Notes: a model not told the origin generated them from the sequence alone. A stretch of 64,000 nt of DNA from Gloeotrichia echinulata CP02 (GCA_038087035.1 CP051187.1:5958001-6022000), one strand, 5' to 3'. Positions 8,348 to 16,207 are shown, counted from the first letter of the stretch. Translations and numbers: made by a program.

Positions 8348-8575
8348 TAGTTATTAGTGATTTGTCATTGGTCATTGGTCATTTGTCATTTGTCATTTGT
8401 CATTTGTCATTTGTCATTGGTCATTTGTTATTTGTCATTGGTAGGTAACTCCTAACTCCTAACTCCTAACTCCTAACTCCTAACTCCTAACTCATTACTC
8501 ATTACTCATTACTCATTACTCATTACTCATTACTCATTGGTCATTTGTCATTTGTCATTTGTCATTGGTCATTGG
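8348..8575. repeat. Compound heptamer repeats between phnJ and phnK
   Basis: Three different 7-mers are strung together: TCATTTG/TCATTGG (about 8361-8440), TAACTCC (about 8447-8490) and TCATTAC (about 8491-8538), then TCATTTG again to 8575. No gene lies here. The 228-bp spacer is otherwise unexplained within the operon. Confidence 0.92.
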
Positions 8576-9454
8576 TCAACCGTCAACAGTCATTGGATTT
8601 TTGCCTTGCCGTCGATTACAGTAGTCTGTATCTGAGCAGATCCACATTCGTCCACCTTGGTCGTCAATGACTACTTCATCTAGATAGCTTTCTGTGGAAC
8701 CGCATAACTCACAGACTTGATCCCATCGCTCGATAGTAAAGGGATGGTCTTCAAAGTCGAGGCTTTTAACTTTGGTGTAGGGTGGAATTGCATATATGCG
8801 TTTTTCTCTCCCTGCGCCAAATAATTGCAGTGCGGGACTCATCTCCATTTTGGGATTATCAAAGCGTGGGATCGGACTAGGACTCATCAGATAGTGGTTA
8901 TGCACAATTACCGGGTAGTCGTAGGATGTAGCAATGTATCCATGTCTGGTGATGTCTTCGTAAAGCTTGACATACATAGACCCGTATTCTTCTAAGGCGT
9001 GCATTTTGCTGGTTTCAACAGATGAAGGTTCTAGCCATCGCAAAGGTTCGGGGATCGGTACTTGATAAACTAAAATCTGTCCATCCTGTAGTGGTGTTTC
9101 GGGTATGCGATGACGAGTCTGAATTAAAGTTGCTGCTGATGTCTGTTCTGTGGTTTCTACACCACAAACTTTTTGGAAAAAGCGGCGAATATTTACGGCG
9201 TTGGTGGTATCATCTGCTCCTTGATCAATTACTTTCAATACATCAGTTTGACCAATGACAGCAGCTGTTACCTGAATTCCACCAGTACCCCAGCCGTAAG
9301 ACATGGGCATTTCTCTGGAAGAAAAGGGAATTTGATGTCCGGGAATAGCAACGGCTTTCAGCAGAGCGCGACGAATTGATCGCTTTGTTTGCTCGTCTAA
9401 GTAAGCAAAATTAAAGCCTGTTTCTGGGGATGGGGAATTGGGAGAAATATTCAT
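8576..9454 (-). CDS. phnJ: C-P lyase catalytic subunit PhnJ (radical SAM-type)
   Basis: A 292-aa protein. The diagnostic cysteines are all present near the C-terminus: CELC, 21 residues, C, 5 residues, C (..MWICSDTDYC). This is exactly the spacing of the iron-sulfur and catalytic cysteines of E. coli PhnJ. Other conserved parts are MPMSYGWGTGGIQVTAAVIG and DDTTNAVNIRRFF. PhnJ homolytically cleaves the carbon-phosphorus bond of ribose 1-alkylphosphonate 5-phosphate using S-adenosylmethionine. Its ATG overlaps the end of the HD-oxygenase gene (ATGA, 9451-9454), so the two proteins are translationally coupled. Confidence 0.95.
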   Translation of the reverse strand: MNISPNSPSPETGFNFAYLDEQTKRSIRRALLKAVAIPGHQIPFSSREMPMSYGWGTGGIQVTAAVIGQTDVLKVIDQGADDTTNAVNIRRFFQKVCGVETTEQTSAATLIQTRHRIPETPLQDGQILVYQVPIPEPLRWLEPSSVETSKMHALEEYGSMYVKLYEDITRHGYIATSYDYPVIVHNHYLMSPSPIPRFDNPKMEMSPALQLFGAGREKRIYAIPPYTKVKSLDFEDHPFTIERWDQVCELCGSTESYLDEVVIDDQGGRMWICSDTDYCNRRQGKNPMTVDG

Positions 9455-10008
9455 TTTCCAAGGGATATTAAACAGGCTGTTATAGATGGAATGAAATGGT
9501 TTAAATCGGGTGTTTGCAGATTTGTGATTTTTGCTTGGTCGTCATAAATCCTTAACTGCACAGCATCTTGGGCATAGGGTTGGTGAATAAATGTATCTGC
9601 TTGTTCAGGCGAAAATCTTCCTCCTTGCAGTTCTAAGCTGCGTTTAGATGGATTTGAGAGACTATTCCAATATTCAGGATCAACTGAGCAAAGATAGCGT
9701 TTGGCGGCGACATGAAATTTAATTGGTTCTGTGACTGCTGGACTAAACATTTTACTTAGTAAGGAAATAGCTCGATATTCATGTTGATCGTCTATACCTT
9801 TGGTGGCTGGATTATCTCCCAAATTATGAATTAAATGCCCTAAGTCATGAAGTAGACAAGCAGTAATTAATTCATTTGTTTGACCTGATGCTTCGGCGAG
9901 GCTAGCGCATTGTAAGGCGTGTTCTAGCTGACTAACAGCTTCGTCGCCATACAATTGATGACCTTTTTCGGCAAATAGATTAATAATGTTTTCGATAGTA
10001 GGTTTCAT
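9451..10008 (-). CDS. PhnZ-like HD-domain oxygenase in C-P lyase operon
   Basis: A 185-aa HD-domain protein of the phosphonate-degradation HD oxygenase type. Seen are Tyr20-x-x-Glu23 (LYGDEAV), His30 (LEHALQ), the His54-Asp55 pair (CLLHDLGHLIHN), His76 (DDQHEYRA) and H-x3-K (FHVAAKRYL). The Tyr-x-x-Glu lid plus the extra histidines are the pattern of PhnZ, a mixed-valent di-iron oxygenase that oxidatively cleaves 2-amino-1-hydroxyethylphosphonate. PhnZ normally works with the 2-oxoglutarate enzyme PhnY; no PhnY-like gene is recognisable in this window. The gene overlaps phnJ by 4 bp. It might instead act as a phosphohydrolase on an operon intermediate. Confidence 0.85.
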   Translation of the reverse strand: MKPTIENIINLFAEKGHQLYGDEAVSQLEHALQCASLAEASGQTNELITACLLHDLGHLIHNLGDNPATKGIDDQHEYRAISLLSKMFSPAVTEPIKFHVAAKRYLCSVDPEYWNSLSNPSKRSLELQGGRFSPEQADTFIHQPYAQDAVQLRIYDDQAKITNLQTPDLNHFIPSITACLISLGK

Positions 10009-10077
10009 GTGATTTCGTGTGATATAGCAACCGCCAAAGTGCTTAGGACATTAACTGATGATAAAACCTAGACATAA

Positions 10078-11280
10078 TCAGACTTGTAACCCAGTCCCCA
10101 GTCCCCTGCTATATCGAGCAACTTCTTGTCCGGCTATATAAACAGATGCGATGGACGATGGTAGAGGATGAGCAGAACAGATTAAGAGAAAATCAGCGTC
10201 TAAACCAGGAGCAATTTTACCTTTGCGATCGCTAATTCCCACCGCTTCTGCAGGTCGTTGGGAAACTAATGACCATGCTTGTTCAAAAGACATTAAGCCT
10301 AATTCTTCAAGCTTGAAGGGGGCATAAAATAAGGAAGGATAATGATAATCTGAGCAAAGACAATCGAGGACCTTATGTTTAATCGCTTCAGCTACACTCA
10401 TCAAGCCCAGGTGAGAGCCACCACGAACTAAATTAGGGGCACCCATGAGGACTGCTGCTCCATATTCACGAGACTGGGCGGCTAAGGTAATATCAGCGGG
10501 AAATTCGGCGATCGCTACTCGGCGTTGTTGACTCAGCGCCACTTTTTCTGGGGTGTCATCATCATGAGAAGCCAGGGGAATATTTTTGCTATGAGCTAAA
10601 TCCACCAATTCTGCTATTTGCGCGTATCCTTCCTGTCGCCGTTCTGCTACTTGGTTGAGTAATGCTTCAATTTCTAGCACCGACATGGATGATCTTTGTC
10701 TCACACTGTTGAGATATCGGCTCAATCTCTTTTCATTTCCTGGGGGTGGTAAATGGTCGTTGACTGACAAAATATGCACCCGATCAGATGTTAGCCAATC
10801 ACACAACTCTTGATGTCCTGCGGTATTTGCTTCTTCATGTCTAATATGAATCCTGTGATTGCAATTTAAAATTTGTTTTCCTACCCCCAAGATAAAGTCA
10901 ATTAATTCCCTGGCTGAATCTCGGCTGCGTAAACCTGGTTCATAGGAATCTGTAATTGAGCAGTAAAAAGTTGTGATTCCAGATGCTAAAAGATGACGAT
11001 CATTGTCAGCCATCGCCATTGCTAGAGGAAAGTTAATTCCAGGACGAGGATAAATCATCCTTTCAAAAGCATCACCGTGGAGGTCGATCATTCCTGGCAA
11101 CATCTGTAGTCCTTGAGCATTTACTAGATGAAATCCCTCTGGACTAATTGCCTGATCAATGCTAGTAAATTGCCCATCTTCTATGCAGACTGTGGCATCT
11201 TTTAGCCAACCATTTGGAGTTAGTACATTTACTCCTTGAATTGCGATTTTTCTTTTCGTCATTGTTGACAATAATGGCAT
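10078..11280 (-). CDS. phnM: PhnM-type phosphonate triphosphate diphosphatase, paralogue 1
   Basis: A 400-aa amidohydrolase-superfamily protein with metal-binding motifs MIDLHGDAFER and ASHDDDTPEK, plus RHEEANTAGH and the terminal GLDADFLLICSAHPLP. It matches PhnM (removal of pyrophosphate from the ribose-phosphonate triphosphate). The first ATG (11280) has a GGAAGG-type site upstream; a second ATG six codons in is possible. It follows phnI by 23 bp and precedes the HD oxygenase by 69 bp. It differs from the downstream PhnM at 5278-6414 both in length and in most positions, although both keep the metal ligands. Confidence 0.88.
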   Translation of the reverse strand: MPLLSTMTKRKIAIQGVNVLTPNGWLKDATVCIEDGQFTSIDQAISPEGFHLVNAQGLQMLPGMIDLHGDAFERMIYPRPGINFPLAMAMADNDRHLLASGITTFYCSITDSYEPGLRSRDSARELIDFILGVGKQILNCNHRIHIRHEEANTAGHQELCDWLTSDRVHILSVNDHLPPPGNEKRLSRYLNSVRQRSSMSVLEIEALLNQVAERRQEGYAQIAELVDLAHSKNIPLASHDDDTPEKVALSQQRRVAIAEFPADITLAAQSREYGAAVLMGAPNLVRGGSHLGLMSVAEAIKHKVLDCLCSDYHYPSLFYAPFKLEELGLMSFEQAWSLVSQRPAEAVGISDRKGKIAPGLDADFLLICSAHPLPSSIASVYIAGQEVARYSRGLGTGLQV

Positions 11281-11303
11281 AGCTTGTGTTTTTATTTTCC
11301 TTC

Positions 11304-12410
11304 CTATTCCCCATTCCCTGCTTTGCGGATTTTTCGCACCAGATTTAACTCTGCTTGGAAGTCTATGTAATGTGGGAGTTTGAGATGTTGGACAAAACCT
11401 TGTGCTTCCACGTTATCGGAGTGGGAAACTACAAATTCGACACTTTGGGCTGGGCCTTGAACTGTTTCTCCTAATTCCTCAGACCGCATTGCTCTATCTA
11501 CCAACGCCATCGACATAGTTTTACGTTCGTTGTAACCAAAGGTGAGTCCATAGCCACGGGTAAACTGGGCGGGTAATTCTTGACTACCTTGAAACTGGTT
11601 GACCATTTGCACTTCGGTAACGGTAATATCGGCGATCGCCACTTCAAATCCCAATTCTTCTGGACAAATTATTACCTCTACTTCCCCCATGCGAATTTCT
11701 CCCGCAAACGGATGGTTTCTGCCGTAGCCTCGTTGTGTAGAATATGCCAAAGATAGCAAAAAACCCTCATCTGCACGCGCTAGATTTTGCAGTCTCGCAT
11801 CCCGTTCTGCTGGAAAGGTTAACGGTTGGCGAGTCAGGTCAAATGGTTGAGGTGAAGAATCATCATTGTTTGCTTGGTTTGTGTCTCTGCTTCCCTGTTC
11901 TAGTTCTGCTTGGATCAAGCCTTCACGATCTAGAGTGTCAATTACGCGAGGAACTGGTTCTGTAAATGCTTCTGCTTCTGGTGCTGTGGGAACTTGTCCT
12001 TCTGCTATTAGCTTAAAGTCTAGTAGACGGTGGATGTAGTCAAAAGTAGGGCCTAACTTCTGTCCTCCCGGAACATCTTTAAAAATGGCAGAAATTCGCC
12101 GCTGAATCTGCATTTTGCTGGTGTCTAACGGTAGGCTGTAGTAAAAGCGGGGTAATGTTGTGCGATAGGCTCGGACTAAGAAAATTGCTTCTACTAAATC
12201 ACCCCAAGATTGTTTAATCGCTAAAGCGGCTAACTGTCGGTCATATAAGCTCCCCTCCGACATCACCCGTTCTACAGCTAGGGTAAGCTGTTGTTCAATT
12301 TGGTCTAGGGTCAATTCGGGAATAGCAGGATCACCTCTACGTTTGCTTTGTAATAGTGCTTCTGCATTTTGAATTGCCTGTTCACCGCCTTTAACTGCAA
12401 CGTATGGCAT
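11304..12410 (-). CDS. phnI: C-P lyase subunit PhnI
   Basis: A 368-aa protein beginning MPYVAVKGGEQAIQNAEALL, the conserved PhnI start. Further PhnI-like segments are ESSLYDRQLAALAIKQSWGD-like text near residue 55, YTTLPRFYYSLPLDTSKMQ in the middle, and GYGLTFGYNERKTMSMALVD near the end. PhnI, with G and H, condenses the phosphonate with MgATP by displacing adenine to give ribose 1-phosphonate 5-triphosphate. A glutamine/aspartate-rich stretch near residues 170-190 looks like a linker. It starts 31 bp after the GNAT gene. Confidence 0.94.
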   Translation of the reverse strand: MPYVAVKGGEQAIQNAEALLQSKRRGDPAIPELTLDQIEQQLTLAVERVMSEGSLYDRQLAALAIKQSWGDLVEAIFLVRAYRTTLPRFYYSLPLDTSKMQIQRRISAIFKDVPGGQKLGPTFDYIHRLLDFKLIAEGQVPTAPEAEAFTEPVPRVIDTLDREGLIQAELEQGSRDTNQANNDDSSPQPFDLTRQPLTFPAERDARLQNLARADEGFLLSLAYSTQRGYGRNHPFAGEIRMGEVEVIICPEELGFEVAIADITVTEVQMVNQFQGSQELPAQFTRGYGLTFGYNERKTMSMALVDRAMRSEELGETVQGPAQSVEFVVSHSDNVEAQGFVQHLKLPHYIDFQAELNLVRKIRKAGNGE

Positions 12411-12441
12411 ATATTTTGATTATCTGCTCCGATATTGTTTC

Positions 12442-12906
12442 CTAATTGTCACTTTCTACGCTGGGCTGGAGTACACATTGAAAACTCCAGCCATGCTGCT
12501 TGAATCCCAGTGATTGATAGAATTGATGGGCACGCTCGCGTTTTATATTGGAAGAAAGCATTAATTTATAACACCCAGCCTCCGTACTAAGTTTCAGCGC
12601 TGCTTGCACCATTTGCGTGCCAATCCCCTGTCCGCGAAGTTCAGAACTGACTGCAACTCCATCTAGAACTGCAAATTTATGATATACCCGATGCATCATT
12701 GTGGGCACATACAGGAGGCTAAAAGTACCTACAGCTTGGTGTTTTTCCACAGCAAGGTAGATCTGGTAGTTGGGAAACTGTGTGATTTCTGTGAGGATTT
12801 TTTCTGCGAGATCGCTTGACATGGGTGTCTGTCCATCCATGTCAGCATAAAGGTAATTTAATATCGGCCAATCTTCACGGGTAGCAATGCGGATATCAAC
12901 AGTCAT
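12442..12906 (-). CDS. GNAT acetyltransferase in the phn operon (PhnO-like)
   Basis: A 154-aa GNAT protein. The acetyl-CoA loop is SSELRGQGIGTQMVQAAL, and the C-terminal RERAHQFYQSLGFKQHGWSF is the usual beta-6/7 hairpin. General layout and length resemble PhnO, the aminoalkylphosphonate N-acetyltransferase of other C-P lyase operons, where acetylation allows or protects against aminoalkylphosphonate use. The start overlaps the phnH end by 11 bp, so membership of the operon is firm; the substrate is inferred from context only. Confidence 0.78.
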   Translation of the reverse strand: MTVDIRIATREDWPILNYLYADMDGQTPMSSDLAEKILTEITQFPNYQIYLAVEKHQAVGTFSLLYVPTMMHRVYHKFAVLDGVAVSSELRGQGIGTQMVQAALKLSTEAGCYKLMLSSNIKRERAHQFYQSLGFKQHGWSFQCVLQPSVESDN

Positions 12907-13498
12907 AATTAACCTCTGGTTTTGTGGTTCGTGGTAGTCCCATTACTGCATTTTCTGTAAATAACAATACATCTACGCCCTGGGGATAAGCTTGATGATT
13001 CTGCACCCAGAATTCCCAAAAATGGCGATTCAGTGTGGGGGAGACCCTTCGCTGGTCTAAAATTCCCGGTCCTGTTAAGATTACAGGTTGCCCAATTTCA
13101 AAACTTTCCACCTGTATCAACAGTGTTGTTGAGGCTTCTGGTTGTTCTGCGGTACCACAGTGGAAAATAGACAATTCTGGTAATGCTGTCAAATCTTGAA
13201 TTAAAGCAAAATCAGCTTCTTTTGGGTGCTGGGTGAAGCGACAACCAGTGTGGAACAACAACCAAGCCCTAACTTCAGCAGCAAAACTCGGCTGTAGCCA
13301 TACCACAACATCTAAATCTAGCAACGTCAGACAAGCCGCCCCACATGCAGGCTTTAAACTAAAAGGCACAGTCATGCTGGTAGTTATCGGGTCAGAGTTT
13401 CCCGGTCGAGCATGGGCATCCAGCAGCGCCCGAAACGTCCTCTGGGCATCATGAATTGGGTCTGGAAAGCCTGGTAAATGCGTAACTGTATTTGACAT
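12896..13498 (-). CDS. phnH: C-P lyase subunit PhnH
   Basis: A 200-aa protein. LPGFPDPIHDAQRTFRALLD near the start and HARPG directly after it are the conserved PhnH N-terminus; LTGPGI in the second half also fits. PhnH is part of the PhnGHI(J) core that installs the phosphonate on ribose. It lies 5 bp after phnG, overlaps the GNAT gene by 11 bp, and is of normal length. Confidence 0.93.
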   Translation of the reverse strand: MSNTVTHLPGFPDPIHDAQRTFRALLDAHARPGNSDPITTSMTVPFSLKPACGAACLTLLDLDVVVWLQPSFAAEVRAWLLFHTGCRFTQHPKEADFALIQDLTALPELSIFHCGTAEQPEASTTLLIQVESFEIGQPVILTGPGILDQRRVSPTLNRHFWEFWVQNHQAYPQGVDVLLFTENAVMGLPRTTKPEVNYDC

Positions 13499-13503
13499 TT
13501 TTT

Positions 13504-13962
13504 TTACCCTTCACCCCTGACCATTGTGTAGAAATTGACCTTAGTAGCGGCTGTTTGACGCTGGTTGAGTTCCTGCTGTTGTTGACTTTGTATTTGCAAG
13601 GGTTGAATTACCTCAGACTGAATTTGATCGTGCCAGTTTGAGGTTTGTAGCAAAGCATCACAAACAGCGGCTAGTTCCGCATGGCGGTGCGATCGCCCTG
13701 CTACATAACCAAATCCAGCGATCGCCTGCTCTTCTTGACTCTCTAATTGCACCACACACCGAGTCATGGTCATTTCTCCCAAGTTAAATACAGTACCCGT
13801 ACCACCAGCGCGTCCCCGAACCATTGCTAAACCAATTTCTGGATTACGTAGTAGTTTATACTTTGGCAAATCCCCCAATTTGTTTACTAATTTTTCCAAT
13901 AGCTCTGACTCAGCTTTAGCTAATGTTGCCATCCATGCTTGTCGCGGCGTCACAGTACCCAT
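13504..13962 (-). CDS. phnG: C-P lyase subunit PhnG, first gene of operon
   Basis: A 152-aa protein. RQAWMATLAKAE (residues 7-18) and GYVAGRSHRHAELAAVCDAL are the conserved PhnG segments. PhnG acts with H, I and L in phosphonate-ribose coupling. It is the first gene of the minus-strand series, so the operon promoter should lie between 13963 and about 14035, before the palindromic element E1. No phnCDE transporter, phnF regulator, phnN or phnP is adjacent on this side, so uptake must be encoded elsewhere. Confidence 0.93.
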   Translation of the reverse strand: MGTVTPRQAWMATLAKAESELLEKLVNKLGDLPKYKLLRNPEIGLAMVRGRAGGTGTVFNLGEMTMTRCVVQLESQEEQAIAGFGYVAGRSHRHAELAAVCDALLQTSNWHDQIQSEVIQPLQIQSQQQQELNQRQTAATKVNFYTMVRGEG

Positions 13963-14035
13963 AAGTTAGTTTAAAGATAATTGGTCTACAGGAGATTGCG
14001 GTTTGTATTTCTTTGGTGAAAAAACGCATTTTTCA

Positions 14036-14130
14036 TTACAGCCATTTTCTGGTAAATAGACCACGCTTTTGGGGCGCAAGGCCTTGCGCCCCTACGAAGC
14101 TCTGTGGTTATTCGGTGAAAATCGCTGTGA
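14036..14130. repeat. Palindromic ~95-bp element E1 (TTACAGC...GCTGTGA)
   Basis: Inverted-repeat element: TTACAGCCATTTTC at the left pairs with GAAAATCGCTGTGA at the right. AATAGACCAC/GTGGTTATT lies inside, and the GGGGCGCAAGGCCTTGCGCCCC palindrome is at the centre. It is one of seven copies (others at 16756, 25171, 43978, 47701, 55195 and a half copy at 55988). It lies upstream of phnG. Confidence 0.85.
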
Positions 14131-14153
14131 CGTTATTTTACAGCAATTTCGTC

Positions 14154-14257
14154 AGACTTACGCACTGTACAAATTGACTATTATGTGAATAACGATTGGT
14201 TAAGAAAACAAGTTCCTTGGTTAAGAAAACAAGTGCTTTCGTTACCAAGACAAGTAT
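14154..14257. repeat. Solo MITE end and three degenerate 21-bp units
   Basis: A GACTTACGCACTGTACAAAT end identical to that of the next element begins at 14154. It is followed by three units of about 21 bp ending AACAAGTT, AACAAGTG and GACAAGTA. The last unit (CTTTCGTTACCAAGACAAGT) equals the unit of the large array at 15606-15899, so this may be a seed or relic of that array. Confidence 0.7.
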
Positions 14258-14446
14258 AGGACTTACGCACTGTACAAATTTGGCATGGTATGCTTTTACC
14301 AAAATACGTTGTTTCAGGCTTTGATTAATTATTACTTTGATGGTAAACAGACCCGCATTGTAGGGGTTTAGCAATGCTAAACCCCTACGACATCTCCGGT
14401 TTTTTGGCAGCCCATATTTTGTGTTTTTTGTCAATGCGTAAGTCCT
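14258..14446. mobile_element. MITE family B (AGGACTTACGCA ends), 189 bp
   Basis: The terminal inverted repeats are AGGACTTACGCA at 14258 and TGCGTAAGTCCT at 14446. Inside lies a GTAGGGGTTTAGC/GCTAAACCCCTAC palindrome (14361-14389). There is no coding capacity. Related ends occur at 27460-27606, 48838-48984 and 62712-62943. Confidence 0.8.
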
Positions 14447-14495
14447 AGAATTATAAAAAAAGGTTTAAAAAATGAAAAAATAAAGGATATTAGTC

Positions 14496-14705
14496 ATGAA
14501 ATTTAAGCCAATGACTTTATCAAAACAGCTAGCCCTGACCGATTCAGAAACTCTTGAAGAGGTTCTAATTTGTTTGAGTGAAAATATTTCGATTAAAACG
14601 CAAGGAGCTTGTGACCAGAAAACTTTATTTGAAATTTTAGTAGGAGCAGCAAGCAACGCAGATAGTATTGAGAATACAAGCAAAATATTAAATAATAGTC
14701 CTTGA
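14496..14705 (+). CDS. Short ORF, possible transposase N-terminal relic
   Basis: A 69-aa reading frame with a plausible AAGGA site (14482-14486). It reads MKFKPMTLSKQLALTDSETL near the start and SNADSIENTSKILNNSP at the end. The composition, helical pattern and SIENTSK segment remind me of the N-terminal domain of some cyanobacterial ISH3-type transposases, of which the catalytic part would be missing. I could not find the continuation downstream in any frame. It may be a relic or a genuine small protein. Confidence 0.35.
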   Translation: MKFKPMTLSKQLALTDSETLEEVLICLSENISIKTQGACDQKTLFEILVGAASNADSIENTSKILNNSP

Positions 14706-14858
14706 TATGAAAATTGATAGCAGCGATGAAAAACACCTTCGTCCACTTGAGAAAAACCCCAACACCATGACCCCCTGTGCTAGATAATAGGTTGTGGTAT
14801 TGGAAATTGGCATTTATGTACCGCAAGAATCAAGAAATTTTAAGGTTTCCATCCTCCC

Positions 14859-15185
14859 CTATAGCGATATCACAGTTTCAGCAGATTGGCCAGTCCCGTG
14901 ACGAGGGCGAAGATGTAAAGTGATTTCCGTATCGAGTCGCTTGAGGAAAATGAGGAGTTTGCCCTCACTGAACCGTTGAAACTCTCCTTTCATCAAATGA
15001 GATACTTCTGGCTGGGGAATGCCAAGAAGTTCGCTGATTTCACGCTGTTTCAGGTTGCGTTCTTTCAAAAGGCGTAGTACCTGAATCCCTATCTTTCCCC
15101 TAGTAAAAAGTTCATCTGCATCTGATAAACCAAGATCAGCGAATACATTACCACTGCTTTCTTCAAAAACGGGTTCCTGAGTCAT
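14859..15185 (-). CDS. XRE-family antitoxin (HigA-like)
   Basis: A 108-aa protein. The helix-turn-helix is clear: IGIQVLRLLKERNLKQREIS followed by ELLGIPQPEVSHLMKGEF. The C-terminal RLDTEITLHLRPR is a strand typical of XRE antitoxins of the "Fis-like/HTH_37" kind. It begins 2 bp after the toxin gene ends, in the toxin-first order usual for HigBA. It should neutralise the toxin and autorepress the operon. Confidence 0.85.
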   Translation of the reverse strand: MTQEPVFEESSGNVFADLGLSDADELFTRGKIGIQVLRLLKERNLKQREISELLGIPQPEVSHLMKGEFQRFSEGKLLIFLKRLDTEITLHLRPRHGTGQSAETVISL

Positions 15186-15187
15186 TG

Positions 15188-15556
15188 TTATTCCTCCCTT
15201 GCTACCGCATCCTTATAGCGTTGTTTAATCAAGTCAACATCAGCCTGTGGAGTTTTAATTCCCTGCTTTGATTTCTTTTGAAAAGCGTGCAGGACATAAA
15301 TTTTTTCTCCAATCTTTACCGCATAAACTGCCCTGTAAGTATCGGTATCGTAGCGTTTGACAATTTCATACACGCCACTTCCAACCCCCTTAAAAGGCTT
15401 GGCATCCATTGGTGTTTCCCCTGCTTGCACCAATTGCAGCGCATAGCCCACTGATGCACGCACTTCTTCAGGAAATGAACGGATATTTTTGAGAGAGTCT
15501 CCCATCCAAACCAGAGGTCGTAAAGGAATTTCTATAATATCCTCATCATCTTCCAT
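15188..15556 (-). CDS. HigB/RelE-like toxin (phage Gp49-like)
   Basis: A 122-aa protein. LVWMGDSLKNIRSFPEEVRA is the family start and KPFKGVGSGVYEIVKRYDTD leads into the conserved strands. KIYVLHAFQKKSKQGIKTPQ is the hallmark of RelE-superfamily Gp49-like toxins, which cleave mRNA at the ribosome. It is the first gene of the toxin-antitoxin pair. The start codon follows directly after the 21-bp repeat array region, so its promoter must lie in or next to the array. Confidence 0.85.
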   Translation of the reverse strand: MEDDEDIIEIPLRPLVWMGDSLKNIRSFPEEVRASVGYALQLVQAGETPMDAKPFKGVGSGVYEIVKRYDTDTYRAVYAVKIGEKIYVLHAFQKKSKQGIKTPQADVDLIKQRYKDAVAREE

Positions 15557-15605
15557 TTTATATGAAATTTACTATAAAACCAGTCATAAGATAGCATGAA
15601 ATGTC

Positions 15606-15899
15606 GCTTTCGTTACCAAGACAAGTGCTTTCGTTACCAAGACAACTACTTTCGTTACCAAGACAAGTGCTTTCGTTACCAAGACAAGTACTTTCGTTAC
15701 CAAGACAAGTGCTTTCGTTACCAAGACAAGTACTTTCGTTACCAAGACAACTACTTTCGTTACCAAGACAAGTGCTTTCGTTACCAAGACAAGTACTTTC
15801 GTTACCAAGACAACTACTTTCGTTACCAAGACAAGTACTTTCGTTACCAAGACAACTACTTTCGTTACCAAGACAACTACTTTCGTTACCAAGACAAGT
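15606..15899. repeat. 21-bp tandem repeat array, 14 copies
   Basis: Fourteen exact-length units of CTTTCGTTACCAAGACAAnn with the last three bases varying between GTG, GTA and CTA; 14 x 21 = 294 bp. Because 21 is divisible by 3, all frames remain open on both strands, so apparent ORFs here are artefacts. It lies between the toxin start and the CRISPR leader side. One unit also occurs near 14235. Confidence 0.95.
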
Positions 15900-16207
15900 T
15901 TGTAGCGATGGCTGCGCCCACCTACGGTATCGCCTGTTTTTTCCTAGCAGTATTGGGTGGGGAACCACCCCAAACACCGCCGAAGTATTATCTTATCTAG
16001 GTTTGGGAAGTTTTGTATCAACGTCATCGACACCACTCGCCAAATCGCTGAAACCCTATATTTTTCGTTGAGTGGTGTCGATTGCTTACACAGTAAGGAT
16101 TTGAGGTATGTGTCTTGCTAAATTTTGCACAACATATATAATGTTTTTTAGAGGTGTGTCGATTTGCAGGCTGAAACCCTTACGGGGCTTGGGCTGCTAG
16201 ACGAACT
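15900..16207. promoter_or_regulatory. Gene-free stretch; putative CRISPR leader with inverted repeat
   Basis: No gene. At 16026-16082 there is an inverted repeat ATCGACACCACTC...GAGTGGTGTCGAT with a 31-nt loop. The AT-rich part at 16105-16160 (TTGCACA...TATAAT-like) followed by GTGTCGATTTGCAGGCTGAA resembles the A/T-rich leader expected before the first CRISPR repeat. The terminal degenerate repeat lies at the opposite end of the array, consistent with the leader here. Confidence 0.5.

Noticed and set aside
13963..14035. PHO-box-like TTTAAACT..AACTT sequence upstream of phnG
   Set aside because: It fits the cyanobacterial PHO-box (tandem PyTTAAPyPy(T/A)) only loosely and lacks three regular tandem units, so no operator is claimed.
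15558..16071. Open frames on both strands across the 21-bp array
   Set aside because: A 21-bp period keeps frames open by chance; the translated CLGNESS/LSLPRQV repeats have no real start context.
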